64,000 nucleotides of DNA from Stenogyne calaminthoides (taxonomy: Eukaryota > Streptophyta > Magnoliopsida > Lamiales > Lamiaceae): the NCBI GenBank assembly GCA_037126765.1, contig JBBCBC010000035.1, positions 2,542,001 through 2,606,000 of the forward strand, written 5' to 3'. The position numbers and the translations under genes are program-made. Shown here one piece after another: positions 45,101 through 57,567 of this stretch. The notes under the pieces were generated by a model. It saw only the letters and a program-made list of their open reading frames with translations, was not told the DNA's origin and did no database searches. The first letter of the stretch is position 1; each line of letters begins with the position of its first letter.

Positions 45101-45606
45101 ACTCCCCGAATGACTCATGATGCATTTGCTCACAATATCCAACAAAACTCTATATTGTGGCTTCAAATGCCTCTTATGCAGTGTAGCCTCAAATTTTACA
45201 GGATTCTCAGCAATCCTATCTAAATACTCCTGCTCTCTACCCAACATATACATAGAGGGATCATCTCCCCTATCGCACAACTCAAATACGTCGTTTAAAT
45301 CCTTAGGGACTATACAAAACTCACGAACAAACTCAACAAACTTCATCGATTGTTCAAGATGAGAAACAGAAATTTTGGATTCTATATTATCCTCCTTATC
45401 TATTTCCATATTTGCAACAAACTCGATTACCTCACGAGCATACTCCTGCTCCGGTCGATTCGCGACGAGGTTCGTCAGTTTCGCCAGTCGGATTAAGTGG
45501 AGCGCCTCTTCCCGTGCTTGGCATTTGACGTGCTCTCCAGAGACACCACGTATTCGTACCATGGCTTATTTATCTCGGCTAATTTCTCAAAAATGGTTGG
45601 GGCCAT
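42151..45606 (-). pseudogene. Third ORF (env-position ORF) of element C
   Basis: About 1,152 codons after pol. The start at 45606 (MAPTIFEKLAEINKPWYEYV) is chosen by alignment with element B; an ORF open only from 45562 follows a one-base loss. Pieces 44996-45562, 44698-45015, 44562-44777, 44243-44667, 43880-44242, 42914-43855, 42640-42876 and 42151-42555 follow in order. Blocks: GREQEYLDRIAE and DIVSKCIMSHSGSFEQI (N-terminal), CREEEDIFANS, an acidic Gln-rich linker, RYPELSSYPDLQD, a coiled coil (42950-43750), a Lys/Arg-rich patch, and a C-terminal block (FIDYLLTFYPKYLQ). Most of it reads well apart from single-base breaks. No membrane segment or catalytic motif is seen; function unknown. Confidence 0.75.
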
Positions 45607-46229
45607 TTGAGATTTGAAGATTTGAAGATTTAGGGTTTAGGTTTTCTGGGCAAAGTGGATTTTCTTGCAGAGGATTTTGGGAACGAAGGGTTTGATAAAA
45701 TTTGGCTTGAATGGCTTCTTGAGGAATAAATAGTTTCGAGATCGTGGGGATTCGCGTCGGTTAGGTGAAAAGCAACAGTTGAGATTAATCGCCGATTAAT
45801 CGGGTATGCGAACAGTCGATTCCCGAAAAGTAAGCCGCCATTTTATCCTCATTGGTCATTAATGTAACAGAGCATTAAATGACTGTTGTCCTTCTTTGGA
45901 ATTTCAAAAGATCCCGCCCAAAAACATTCCTTAGGTGTTTTTGTATTTATTGCAAATGATTACTGAGTTTCACTTAAGCAATAAATGAGTCGCATGAGTC
46001 ATTACTTCTTCAGACTAATTTCTCTCTATCAGTCTTACTGAGTATTGACCTTGATAAAATGTCAGTATAATATTGAGTACTGAATGGGTTCAAGATGCTC
46101 GAAATCTTGACCTTCAAAATCTGAGTTTTTTCGAGACTCGGTTCAATATTTCCATTTTATCCTGAGCTTCTCAGTAGAATTCTGAGAAAACTTCATGCAT
46201 ATGAAAACCTTCAATTTTTCAGATTTTAC
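45607..46229 (-). other. Spacer between pol and third ORF of element C
   Basis: Non-coding leader of the third ORF. It includes a TATA-like CTATTTATT at 45725-45732 (minus strand), 120 nt before the ATG, and a single unit of the 28-bp repeat near 46060. No antisense ORF like that of family S2 is present. Confidence 0.5.
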
Positions 46230-49200
46230 TCTATACACCTGGATCTAACATCCCTAATTCAACCGAAAGTTCACGAAATCTTGATTCAACCCAAAGGTTT
46301 AGTCAAGATATCGACTCTCGCTTATCGGTATGAATTTTCTCCATCCTTATGTCCTTTTTCTCGACATGATCTCGATGAAGTGATGTGTCGATATCCACAT
46401 GCTTGCATCCGGTGTGCAATCTGGGATTTTGTGAAATAACAATGGCACTATTATTGTCACAAAATATTGGTACTTCATTGGCTACAACTTTATAATCCCT
46501 TAATTGTTGTCCGAGCAAAGAATGAAAGCACGCAATGACTTCCTGCAGACCATGTATTAAACTTCTTGAGTAATCTTTGGTTGCTCGAGGTCATTTCTTT
46601 GAAAACCAAGATATTAGCTTACTTCCTAGAAATTGACAAGTTCTGTAGTGGACTTCTGTCAATCCGCGCAACCTCCATAATCAAAGATCTCGAGTAACCG
46701 GTTAATTCAAGGTTATCATCACCGATACCATAATCCTCTATTCATCGTGCCCTTAAGATACTTCAAGATCTTTTTGGCAAACCTCCATGTGACTAGCCTT
46801 AGGATTAGCTTGGTATCTTGCACATATCCCAACAAAGAAATGTTATATCCCGCTTTACTTGGCGTGAGATAGAGCAATGATACAATGATTCCTCTATAAT
46901 CAGTATGACTCACTGATTTACCTTCAGAATCAGGATCCATCTTGTAGTTAGTATTCATAGGAATTCTAAATGCATTGCAATTACATACACCATATTTTCG
47001 CAATCGGATCTCGGTGTACTTTGCACAGTTGATGAAGATTCCTTCCTTTGATTGTTTCACTTGAAGACCTAGAAAGAAATTCATCTCTCCCATCATGGAC
47101 ATCTCAAACTTGCCTTTCATCAGTGTTGAAAACTTTTCACACAGCTGATGGTTTAGAGATCCAAAAATGATGTCATCAACATATATCTCGAACAAGAAGA
47201 TATCTTCCCCATCTTCTATTCTCGAGCGAGTTCTATCAACGATCCCTTTGACAAAACCATGGTCAGTAAGAAACTGAGAAAGGGTATCATACCATGCTCT
47301 GGGTGCTTGCTTAAGACCATACAAAGCTTTTCTGAGCCTATAAACTTGGTCATTCTGTTTTGAAAACGGAGGTTGTTCCACATAAACCTCTTCTTTAAGC
47401 ACACCGTTCGGAAATGCACTTTTCACATCCATTTGATGGTGTGAACTTCATGTGGATAAAGCATATGCAAGAAACAATCGATGGCTTCTAGTCTTGCAAC
47501 AGGTGCAAAGGTTTCATCATAATCCAAGCCTTCTTCTTGGGAATAACCTTGTGCAACTAGCCTTGCCTTGTTTCTTACAATGTTGTTATTTTCATCTCTT
47601 TTATTCTTGAAAACCCACTTGGTTCCAATGACATTGTGCCTTTCAGGTCTATCTACTAGCTCCCATACTTCATTTCTTGAGAATTGATTCAGCTCATCTT
47701 GCATAACAGTAATCCAATGAGAATCTTGTAGAGATTCACCAATCTCAGTAGGCTCTTTCTCTGATAGGAAGCAACAGAATAATGCACTCTCACCATGGAA
47801 CCTTCTTGTTTTAACACCTTCAGTTAGATCACCCACAATCTGACTTGTAGGATGACTCTCTAACCATTTCCTTCTAGATGTTCCCCCTTCAACTGTATCC
47901 TCAACATTTGAAATGTTAGGTTCAATTAATTCAGTAAACTCAGGGAACAACAGAAAAGGAGAAAGGGAATCATCTTCCTCAGGGAAAATTCTATTCATAA
48001 CATTGTCAGAGACATTTGTTCCCCTTTGGTTGATAGATTCAGAATTTGCCTCAGCTGTGACCACATCTTCATTGGCATCATATACCTGAGTCTAAACTGG
48101 TGTTTGTTCAGATTGGTCACCTTTGGTGTGTTGGCTTTCCTGAGTCTCACCATCCTGAGTTCCATCCTGAACTTCTTTATCTGAGTCTGAGTCACTCCAA
48201 TCATAGATAGTGGTGACTTCTTCTTTTCGTGTTCGATGGATGATTTGTCATTCTTTTTTCGGGCTTAATCTGGTGATCCTCTTGGTGGGTTCATCTGCAT
48301 CATGTTCCTATTTCTTACGAACACAAGTAGATTCATCAAAAAACAACATGAGGTGTTTCCTCCACAATAAGAGTCCCTGATTTGTAAACTCGAAAGTTTT
48401 CTTGACTTGAGAATATCCTAAGAATATTCCTTCATCGACTTTTACTATCAAATGTTTTCAACCTGATCTTTACCATTATTGTGTATGAAACACTTGCAAC
48501 CAAACACACGAAAGAAAGAAACAAGAGGATTCCTTTCATTCCAAAGCTCATAAGGTGTTTTGTCTTGACTCTTGGTCAGCATGGATCTGTTCTGAGAATA
48601 GCATGCAGTGTTGACAGCTTCAAATTTCAAAACCTTTTAGGAATATAAACCCGACTATCATTGTCCTGAACTTCTTTTCGAGTCATGTTCCTTCTTTCAG
48701 CAACACCATTTTGTTGAGGGGTCCTTGCAGCTGATGTTTCATGAGTAATTCCATTTGCTACACAATAATCAGATATGATATGATTTATAAATTCAGTTCC
48801 TTTGTCAGATCTGATTTTGACCACACTCAGATTTTTCTTATTACTGAGCCTTTTCAGTAATTCTGGCAGCTTTATCTGAGTCTCTTTCTTACTGAGTAAG
48901 AATATGACCCAAGTGTATCTTGAGTAAGAATATGACCCAAGTGTATCTTGAGTAGTCATCAACTACTACCAATGTGTATTTCCTGCCATTAGTGCTCACT
49001 GGTGTTATAGGACCAAAAAGATCCATATGCAATAACTGAAGTATTCTTTCAGTAGAAACATCTACTTTGCTTTTAAATGATGCTCTAACTTGTTTTCCTT
49101 TCTGGTACGCATCACAAATATGTTCCTTACTGAACACTTCATTAGGCAACCCTCTCACAAGAGCTAATCTTGCAAGCTTATTCAATGTTTTAAAATTCAG

Positions 49201-49641
49201 GTGATTCATTCTTTTATGCCATAACCAACTGGTATCTATGGAACTTTTAGCAACCAAACATGTATCTTTAGGAGTTGAACTCCAATCAGCAAGATACACA
49301 TTTCCTTTTCTAGTACCAGTCAGTAATATTTTATGTGTTGTATCATCTTTCACATAACATAAGTTCTTAGAGAACTCAACATTAAAACCTTTATCACAGA
49401 ATTGGCTTATTGAAAGCAAGTTATGCTTCAATCCAGATACATATGAAACACCATGGATATGAACTGAGTCGATTTCCAAAGTTCCATATCCTTGATCGTC
49501 ATCCTTGGAGTTATCTCCAAAAGTGATATGTGGGCCTCTTTGTTCCTTGCGATCAACGAGTATCTTCTTGAATCCTGTCATATGTCTTGAACATCCACTG
49601 TCAAGATACCATACATCAGGGGCTTTTTCATCTCTGCTCAT
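46230..49641 (-). pseudogene. pol: pol of element C: protease to RNase H
   Basis: Protease has WYLDSGCSRHMTG with the D-S-G site intact (about 49600). Integrase has WHKRMNHLNFKTLNK, then CDAYQKGKQ (one zinc-binding Cys is Tyr), and core residues in VDDYSRYTWVIFL, RSDKGTEF and NGVAERRN. A 28-bp tandem duplication at 48894-48949 shifts the frame inside the core. RT (about 47570-46900) has YGLKQAPRAWYD and an intact YVDD (47172-47183). RNase H is broken but traceable (HVEKKDIRMEKIHTDK). Pieces: 48889-49641, 48627-48962, 48448-48630, 47423-48064, 46719-47432, 46303-46518. Confidence 0.9.
48894..48949. repeat. 28-bp tandem duplication in integrase gene of element C
   Basis: GAGTAAGAATATGACCCAAG plus eight more bases occurs twice in a row. 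Other copies have one. Being 28 bp, it shifts the reading frame by one. Confidence 0.93.
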
Positions 49642-49699
49642 CAGTGCTATGTGATCTTTAATCAGCTTAGTGCCCTTGTTTTCCTCCTGAAAAATAGAT

Positions 49700-52103
49700 C
49701 AATTTTTAGGTACCCAATTTGTGTAGGGTCCTACAAGGTTAGCTGTACCTTTCGGAATCCAAATCTGCCTGACAACTCTAATCACTTTAGAGTGGCTAAT
49801 TTATCTTCCATAAACATCAACATACACATTTACTACTCTAGGTGCCTTAGCAATTTTTTTTTGTGTATGAGTGCTAATTTTTAGCATGAACATGGGCTTT
49901 TGAATTTTTCTTTGGTTCAGGCCTTTTGTTCATTTGCTTTGGCTTCTGTGCAGCCGGTCTAAATCTTTGTTGACTCGGGTTCAGATAACCTTTACCCTTA
50001 GGCAAGTGGTGTACTGAAATTTGGGTCTTTCAGTATACTGAGGACTTGGTCTCTTCAGTTGAGAATGTCTCTGCTGAGTGTTTCTCATCTGAGGATTCCT
50101 CTGATGGTTCAGTCTGAGATCCTTTCGGGGTTTGCATTCTTAGCCCGAGGCTTCAAGTACTTGCTCGAAATTTTCCAATCGAGTGCTCAGTTTTCTAGCC
50201 TTCACCGAGGTTTAGGCTTTCTACACCGATCATTCGGGGCTTTTTGAAACCATGGGTCCTTTTCCCTTGTCTACAACCTTGGGCATTACTTCAGTTTGAA
50301 GTGTAGGTGCCACTGGTTTTACAAAGATTGTCTTCTTGCTACTTGATGCAGCATTCAGATGACCTTGTGAGGTTCCCCCTAGAATGTATCCCAATCCAGA
50401 TTTTATAGTGGCAGATCTCTGGTAACTCTGAATTTCATCTATTACTTTACATGAAGTATTCAATAGAGTTAACTTCTTCTGTGCACTATCCTTACAGTTC
50501 TGTAGAGTTTCATGCTTCTCAGAGAGGTCATTGAACTTAGTTCTGATCAGCTGAATCTCTTAAGTGGATTTCTCTAGCTTTTCAGTTAGGGTCACTATAA
50601 TCTTACATTCTCTGAGAGTTGTACTTTCAGAACATCCAGTTCATCAGTAGCTCCAATTAATTGAGAAGTGATTTCAGTATTGCTAGAGTCTTTCCATTTT
50701 AGATTTTCAACTTTTCGGTTCTTTATTCGCTCTTGAGTTTCATTTAGCGATTCTTGTAAAAAAAAGATAGTCCTTCATTAGACTCTCAAAAGAATCCATC
50801 GGTAAAAATGATTGTTTCTGAGTTGAACTTGATAACTCTTTTGCTAGTGTAGGAGCAACATGAGAGAAAGAAGAGTTTACCTCCTCAATGGCCATCGGGA
50901 CGAGATGTCATCACTTTCCTTTGTCGAGAATATTTCATCCGAAGAGCTAGATCCCTCCTCGAGAATGTTCTTCTTACGCAACCATGGCCTTTTTGCTAGA
51001 GAACTTCTTGTCTCTTTTTTAGCTTGCCTTTCTCTTCACTCCTTAGCTTTTCGGATCGGACAATCATTTGGAAGTGACCTTTCTTTTTTTGGTAATTGTA
51101 GCATCTTTTGGCATCATCATCTTGATCACTTTCTTCTTTGGACTTGGAGTCCTTCTTTTGCGGATGAAGATCCTTGGGTTTTTCGGGTCCTTTCTCTTCT
51201 CGGTTGGTTTGTCCTCGGGTTTCTTACGGTACTGTGATTCTGTAATAGCTTTTGTATTTTCCATATCGACTATTAAGTCTTTCAAACCTCCTTGCCATCG
51301 GTCGGTGCTAGCTTATCCTCAAGCTCATCTCGATTCTTAGCAAGGAGTTCTCGAACTCTCTAGTTTTTCTGGGTTTTATCTTTGGCCTTAAAAGCCACAT
51401 TTTTACTAGATGATGAATCATCTTTCTTTGTCGACTTTTTTGGATTTCTTATCAATTACAAACTCATAGGCCTTCAAATTTCGGAGAAGACTTGTTTATA
51501 GGGCATTGAATTAATGTTTTTGGTGTTTTCAATCACCACTGCATGGATATCCCATTTCTTAGAAAGACCTCTAAGAATTTTCAATGCAACTTCTCTCTGT
51601 GGATATTTCTTTCCAAGTGCATTTAGATCATTCATAATGCTAGTGAAGCTGACTTCCAATTTGTCTATAGATTCACCTTCATCCATTTTCAAAAACTGGT
51701 CAAACTTTCCAATTGCAATTGAAAGTTTGTTTTCCTTGATATGATATGTGCCTTGGCACATTCGCCTAGTGTATCCCAAATTTCTTTTTTAAAGATTGCG
51801 TTGAGAGATCATTCCCATCACACCATCATCAATTGTACTGTATAGTGTGTGTTTAGCAATATAGTCTAGATTGACTAACTTTCTCTCCTCAGGAGTCAGT
51901 TGGTCATCAGACTTAGGAAATTCTGCCCTAGGATCGTTTCTCTCATTTTCTGTTCCTCTGGGATTCACCACAGTAAATTGGAATGGTCCTTCAGAGACCA
52001 CTCTCCACATACGCTCATGTTTAGAATACAGGTGAGCCTGCATTCTCAGTCTCCACAAATCATAGTTCTCCACTGAGAACATGGGAAGTTTCTTAGAAGA
52101 CAT
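49700..52103 (-). pseudogene. gag: gag of element C
   Basis: Start at 52103, MSSKKLPMFSVENYDLWRLR, about 110 nt after the PBS. Pieces 51789-52103 and 51474-51779 carry the capsid-like UBN2-type region (IGKFDQFLKMDEGESIDKLE; NALGKKYPQREVALKILRGL). Around 51000-51450 the sequence is full of single-base losses and the zinc knuckle is not readable. The region 50230-50463 encodes a Lys/Pro-rich linker. The end before protease resembles the YGRQI linker of B. It is probably not functional as given, though some breaks match the CAG/CTG-to-CG pattern. Confidence 0.75.
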
Positions 52104-52215
52104 TTTTATATGAGTCTTTTAAGAATTCAGCAAATAAGATCAGTTCAGATAGACCACAAGTATTTTTAGCAAATAAAACTTTGGTCAACAAAGCAGGTGG
52201 TCAAGTTGAACACCT

Positions 52216-52227
52216 GCTCTGATACCA
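52216..52227 (-). other. Primer-binding site of element C
   Basis: The minus strand reads TGGTATCAGAGC, a perfect match, two bases after the 5' LTR end at 52230. Confidence 0.93.
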
Positions 52228-52229
52228 CT

Positions 52230-54294
52230 TGTTGGTCCCGGTGCAAATGAGTCTTACACGTGTATGGGGGGGGAATACACGTGTTCAGTGTTTTTAAAAC
52301 TTTTCTTTTACTGAGGTCAGCTTGGGTCAGGTTGTCCTGGAGATTTGGTCCTGAGAAGCACAAATCACTCTGAGTCAAAGTCTACTGAGACAGTGATCCT
52401 GAGTTGCTTTCAGAAACCTCAGAAAATCTCAACTGAGTCCTGAGTTTTCAGAGATCCTGAGTTGCTTGGATCAGATAACTAACTTACTAAACCCTCAGAA
52501 GAGTAAGTTCAGTTTGGTAACTATCTGTTCTAGCTACTCAGATGTGCGGAATGGTTGGCCCTTTAGTTTATACTCGTTTTAAGCTTTGATAAAAACCTTC
52601 CTTAGAATGGAATAGTGATTAGGCTGTGATTCAATTATATGCAACTTCCAGTGGATTGATTCCAACTGAAATATCAGTGAAAATATGCTTTCAGATTAAA
52701 GTCAATGCAACAGTTAAGCACAGATAAAGAAAGCAATAAACAACACAGCAATTTATAGTGGTTCAGAGACTCAAGCTCCTACGTCCACTCTCTCTGATCC
52801 TCAGAGAAATTCACTAATCACTTCCTGAGCTTTCTGACTACCTCGCGTAGTTTACTTACTCAACTCGGCCCTGAGCTTTCTGACTACTCCACGTAGTTTA
52901 CTTACTCAACCCGACCTTGAGCTTTCTGACTACCTCCGTAGTTTACTTACTCAAACACAAACAAGCTTTCAGACTACCTCTGTAGCTTACTAACTTCACC
53001 TCTAGAGCTTTCTGACTACTCCGTGTAGTTTACTAACTCTTTACAACTCTTCTCACCAACAATCACACTCAAACTACCTTCTAAAGGGTTTGGGGTTTCT
53101 TGGTTGGTTTCCAACTAGGATGAGAAATCCTTTACAATAAAGAACAATGCAAAGGCTAGGATATCTCGACTCAGCTTTGGATATATCTTATCAAGCTAGG
53201 CTTAGTTTAATGAGCTCTCTTCAATATAAAGCACTTGGGAAATTCTTGGGTTTTCGAGTGCTTCAACTTTGCGATAATATGTTTGAGCTCTTGAGTTGCT
53301 TACAAATTTCCCGTAACCTTACAATGTAGAGGGTCACAAGTATTTATAGGCATACACCAAGGTTACTTTTGAAAACTATCCGTTGGAGGAGATAGCTTCG
53401 TGAGTTTCCTCTTATGGTGTGTGAGGAACGGCTATATTTAGGGTTTGAAACTCCCTAACACGTTTTAGGCAATAGCCTTTCATGTAGCCGATCTTCACTT
53501 TTTGCAGTCTGGAACTACAGTACTTCTGACATCTTTTTCAGCAACCTGTCACTGTCAGTGTCAGTATGGTACAGTGTTGTCTTCCTCTTTTTGACTTTTG
53601 TCTCCAGTTAAAGGTAGCACCTTCAACGGCTCCTTTGGTTACAAACTCTGAGTTGATATAACCTTAACAACACTCTGACTTAGTTCCTTTTGTCTGCATT
53701 TGAATGTCTTGGCAAATATCTATTTTTCTAAGGAATCGCGATCTTCTCAGTATTGCATCCTTCAGATAGATATTCTCAGTGCCTCGGAACATTCAGGTTT
53801 ATACTGAGCATTCAGTACATTACTGAGTCTTCAGTAATTAATGTGCCTTCAGTGTTCTTGATCTTCAGTCTTCAGTCTTCACCGTCTTCAGAGTCTTCAG
53901 GGTCTTCTGAGTCTTCAGCGTCTTCTGAGTCTTCTGAGATATACTGACTGATATACTGAGTCTTCATGCTGAGTCTTCAGTTCCTCAGTTTCATACTGAG
54001 TCTTCAGTATCTCAGTTTCACACTGAGTCTTCAGATTCTCAGTTTCTTACTGAGTCTTCAGAAACTTTAGTTTCATATTGAAACTTCAGTTTCTTCAGAA
54101 ACATACTGAGTTCTTCAGAATCTTCAGATCCTAACCTGATCTATATCTGCTGACTATACATTTTGCAGATATCATCCTGAATACTCTAAAACTGAATCCT
54201 GACTCAACTATCAAGATCATCCTGAACATGTCATACTCAGGGGTTTTGGGATCTAATCAAAATCATATGTCTTTATTAAATTCATCTCCCAACA
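52230..54294 (-). repeat. 5' LTR of element C
   Basis: 2,065 bp, from TGTTGGGAGATG at 54294 to GGGACCAACA at 52230 on the element strand. A TATA box (TATAAATA) is at 53341-53348. Next to the PBS side is a perfect hairpin (52256-52284) with CACGTG in both arms. The U3 minisatellite (53850-54110) is preserved as repeated CTGAGTCTTCAG, unlike the 3' LTR. Confidence 0.95.
52256..52284. repeat. U5 hairpin with G-box arms and G8 loop (element C)
   Basis: Perfect 10-bp arms ACACGTGTAT / ATACACGTGT around GGGGGGGGA, identical to the structure in element B's 5' LTR at 28560-28588. Confidence 0.88.
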
Positions 54295-57200
54295 CATAAC
54301 CATTCTCCTCTGATCTGATCCCATTCTGGAAGCAGATCTTGCCGTGCACAGAGGATACCTTTAACAGGTGTCGGAAGGGCATTCTTCTCCCAAGCAATCT
54401 CCTCTGCTGCAGCTTCGTTCTTCCTCTTCCTTCGGATGTAAGCGATGTTTAGTCCCTTAGCCTCTGCTAACTTCTGCTTCTTGATGGCGGCTTCTCTTAT
54501 TCTCTGTCTTGTTTGCTCTTGAACTTGTTGAGGAGTCATCTGGCTTTTGGTAGAGAATAGCTGGCCTTGTCTCTGATCTTCCGCAGTTGCTTTCATCATC
54601 TTGCCTTTGCCTTTCTTCCTCCTCAGAGTCTGCTCAGGTTCATCTTCTTTAGCTAATTTCTTAGCGAGTTCAAGGATCTTGTCCTGATCATCAGTTTCCA
54701 TTCTTTTCTGAACAAACGAAGAAAATTCTTCAATCTTGTCGACTGGGCAAGAAATAAAAAAAGCGGTTTTACGCTCGGCGATCTCTTTGCTATGTTGCTC
54801 CACGGTTTCTTTCACTTCAAAGAACGAGATTAGTAGATGGAGTGGTGGCAAGTCGAATCTGATGGTTTTTGGTAGAGATGAAAAAGTTACCAACTGTGTC
54901 TGAGTCTGTTTTTCTTTCTTCTCTTTATTCTCTTTTCCTCTCTGTTTTTCTTTCTTCTCTTTATTCTCTTTTCCTTCCCCCTTTTTGGTTTCATCAAAGA
55001 GGTTGGACATCTTGAGGTTCAGAGCAGTTAACTGCCGTGAGATCTCCTCTCTGAGTTCCTCGACAACAAGAGGAGATCTGAGCAGTGGCGAAGAAAAGGT
55101 GCAGGAGTGTGTAGAAGCGTCGAGAGCGATTTCGATTTCTGTCTGTCTGCTCGTTCTGTAGAAGCTAGAAAATGTTTCCAACCCATATCCAAGTGGTTGT
55201 TGGTTTTGTCAAGGATGCCCGAGACACTTTCCAAAAGTACTGCGGTTCGATTGAGCATCTCTGTATCGAATCGAGAGTTTGTCGATGCGGTTTGAGCTTC
55301 TCAGCAAGAGGATATACTAGTTGCATTACTTCAGCAAGGATGGCATTGTGCATCCCAACTGTGTGACTTCCTTCCTTGTCAACTAGTTTTGCTTGCTCAT
55401 CTTCAAATCGCTTCATCAGATCTGTTGTGAGTGCTGTGAATTTTTCTTCAAATGCAGTCTGTTCAGATGTTGAAGCCTTGCCAAGTCGGGTCTCATCTGC
55501 AGCACCCATTCTTGGTTCATCGGCAGCTCCCTCATGATCTGTAGGAGGTTGAACGGTTTCCTCCTTGTTATCAGCAATTCCGAACCTTTCGTGAATCAAC
55601 CATCTGATATCATCGTCAGATGCCAATTCAACAGCACTTTCAATCCCAGCAATGTTTAAGCACTTCAACTCCAAGTCTACAAAGAAATCTGATCCCAGAG
55701 TTGTCATGAGAATCAGAAATTCTTCAATGCTTTTCAGTCTGATATCCCTCCAGAACACTATTTCCTCTATCTGTTGCTGGATGCCAGGATGTTGATCCAA
55801 TTCAGGGCATAGATCCAGCAGATACTCCTTAATATGTTGCTTCATTATCCTTATGATGGTCTTTATGCGGAGCGAGTGAAGCAAGCACGGTTACGGTATT
55901 GAAGGGATTATGAGAGACGGACACTCGCTTGTCGGATCTCGGGCTCTGTGACTTGATTGGAGATTGGGATATTTGTGGTTGAGTTCGTTTTTCGGCGTGT
56001 TGAGGGTGTTCGGTTTCTGAGCGGGTTCATTGATTGGTGGTGTGGGAGATGTTGGTGATCGATGGCGGGTGAGGGTGAGAAGGTTTTGTGGGAGGTGATG
56101 ATGATTTTTTGAGGAGAGGGTGATGGTGATTTGGAAGTGGGCGTTGGCGATCTTTCTCTTTGGAAGATCTTGGTGAGAAGCAGAGAATCGGATGGTGATT
56201 CTTCCTCGAGGTTGCTCCTTCCTCATCCCCTCGATCGATTTCTCTCCTTCTGCTGCGATCATCTGCTCTTTCCCTTACTTCTCTGATAGTTGGCACAGAG
56301 CGGACTGCTATCTCTTCGTCTGATCTCACTTGCATCAGAGCCTTCGTTCTGCTTACTTGATGGGCAGAACTTGGGAGCGATTCGAGGAGGAGATGAGACT
56401 CTCTCTCGACAGCGTTTCCGAGCATCTGGTTTCTTGGCCAGATCCTTCCTCTTCATCCTCTTCTCTGGAACGGCCTTTTCCTGCACTTCAGACGATGCAA
56501 TTGCCTTATCTTTTCCCTTCTTTTCTCCCTTGGGTTTGGGCACATAAGGAGTTGGATCCTCATCAGATTGTCCAGGTAGGGACTCATCTTTGCCCAATAT
56601 GGCCTTGTGCTTTGCTTGATATATCTTTGCTCCATTCTCGATCCATTTATAATTCTGTGGCAGCTTATTTGACAGAATGATAGAGATTTTGTGTATGAAT
56701 GAGCACTTGGAAGATAAGCACACTTCATTGCTCTGGGTCGATTCGAACTTCCGAGAGTCTTTTCTCGATCTTTGCTTTGACCATACCCAACCAATCGATA
56801 TCTGAAGCCTTCTTGATTATTGCATCCATGACACTTATCTTGTACGAAGTGATTGCATCAAGACTGTAGGTTGAGCACATGATCACCTTCTGAACAATTT
56901 CAAGAAGAAGGCGATATTTCCTCTTCAGATAGGAGGCTTTGACGTTCGTCGTGTTCTCCTTATTTGCTGGTCTCAACAGCTCGGCTTCAAGAAATCCCTT
57001 TTCTTCTACATCAGTCGTGTAGGTCTCTGGATTGATGCTTCCTCGAGTTAGGCCGAATATCCTCTGGAGATCGTCATTCGACACTCGAACTTCCAGTCCA
57101 CCAACGAAAGAAATCATGTCAGCATCAATGTCTTCATCCCTCTGCAGATTGTATAAAAACTCCAGAGCTTCATGTGCGTGGATGATGTTCTGATGTGTAG

Positions 57201-57369
57201 AGCAATAGCTTTCAAGTCCACAAGCTCGCAAGCATTCTAGAATTTCTAGCGATTCAGGGTCTGAGGTGATGGTGAATACTACATACTTCTCATCAATGAT
57301 GTCTTTCTTCATCGATGAAAAATTGCAGAACTTTTTCCCTTGGCCTAGTCGTGAAACAAGATGTGTCAT
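54295..57369 (-). pseudogene. Third ORF of element E, N-terminal segment
   Basis: Start at 57369 (MTHLVSRLGQGKKF), two bases after the presumed splice acceptor. Pieces 56725-57369, 56259-56723, 55891-56262, 55165-55884 and 54300-55181 follow in order. At the point where element A loses two bases (17905), E has the open sequence LKRKYRLLLEIVQK, so the N-terminal block is readable through here. The Pro/Ser-rich linker (55890-56300) and two short coiled-coil stretches (near 54750-54850 and 55080-55330) are full of CAG/CTG-to-CG changes. The gene continues past element C at 39603. Confidence 0.75.
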
Positions 57370-57371
57370 TT

Positions 57372-57567
57372 CTGTACGATATGCAAATTGATGTTTAGTT
57401 TGAGTAAGATATTTCAATAAATACAGTCAAACTTTTAATTTTAGCATCAATTTAGCAAATAAGCGTTTAGATCTAATAAAAATTACATAAATATATCATC
57501 ACGAATTGTAAACCTAGGTACCAGAGAGAAAAAAAAGATCATGCAATTAATTAAAACAAGAAATTAC
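57372..57567 (-). other. Putative 5' leader intron of the third ORF (element E)
   Basis: Same borders as in element A: donor CTG|GTAATTTC (57567) and acceptor ATCGTACAG (57372), 196 nt. Splice sites and the ATG spacing are kept although the interior has substitutions. Confidence 0.5.

Larger units (their letters stand above)
39604..54294 (-). mobile_element. Element C (Sirevirus-like copia, family S1), complete
   Basis: A 14,691-bp minus-strand element with both LTRs (52230-54294 and 39604-41663), PBS, gag, pol, third ORF and PPT, flanked by perfect 5-bp duplications CATAA (39599-39603 and 54295-54299). It lies in the third ORF of element E; removing it and one target copy restores continuity with element A's sequence. 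It is the only full S1 element in the window. LTR differences of a few percent make it older than N. Confidence 0.95.
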
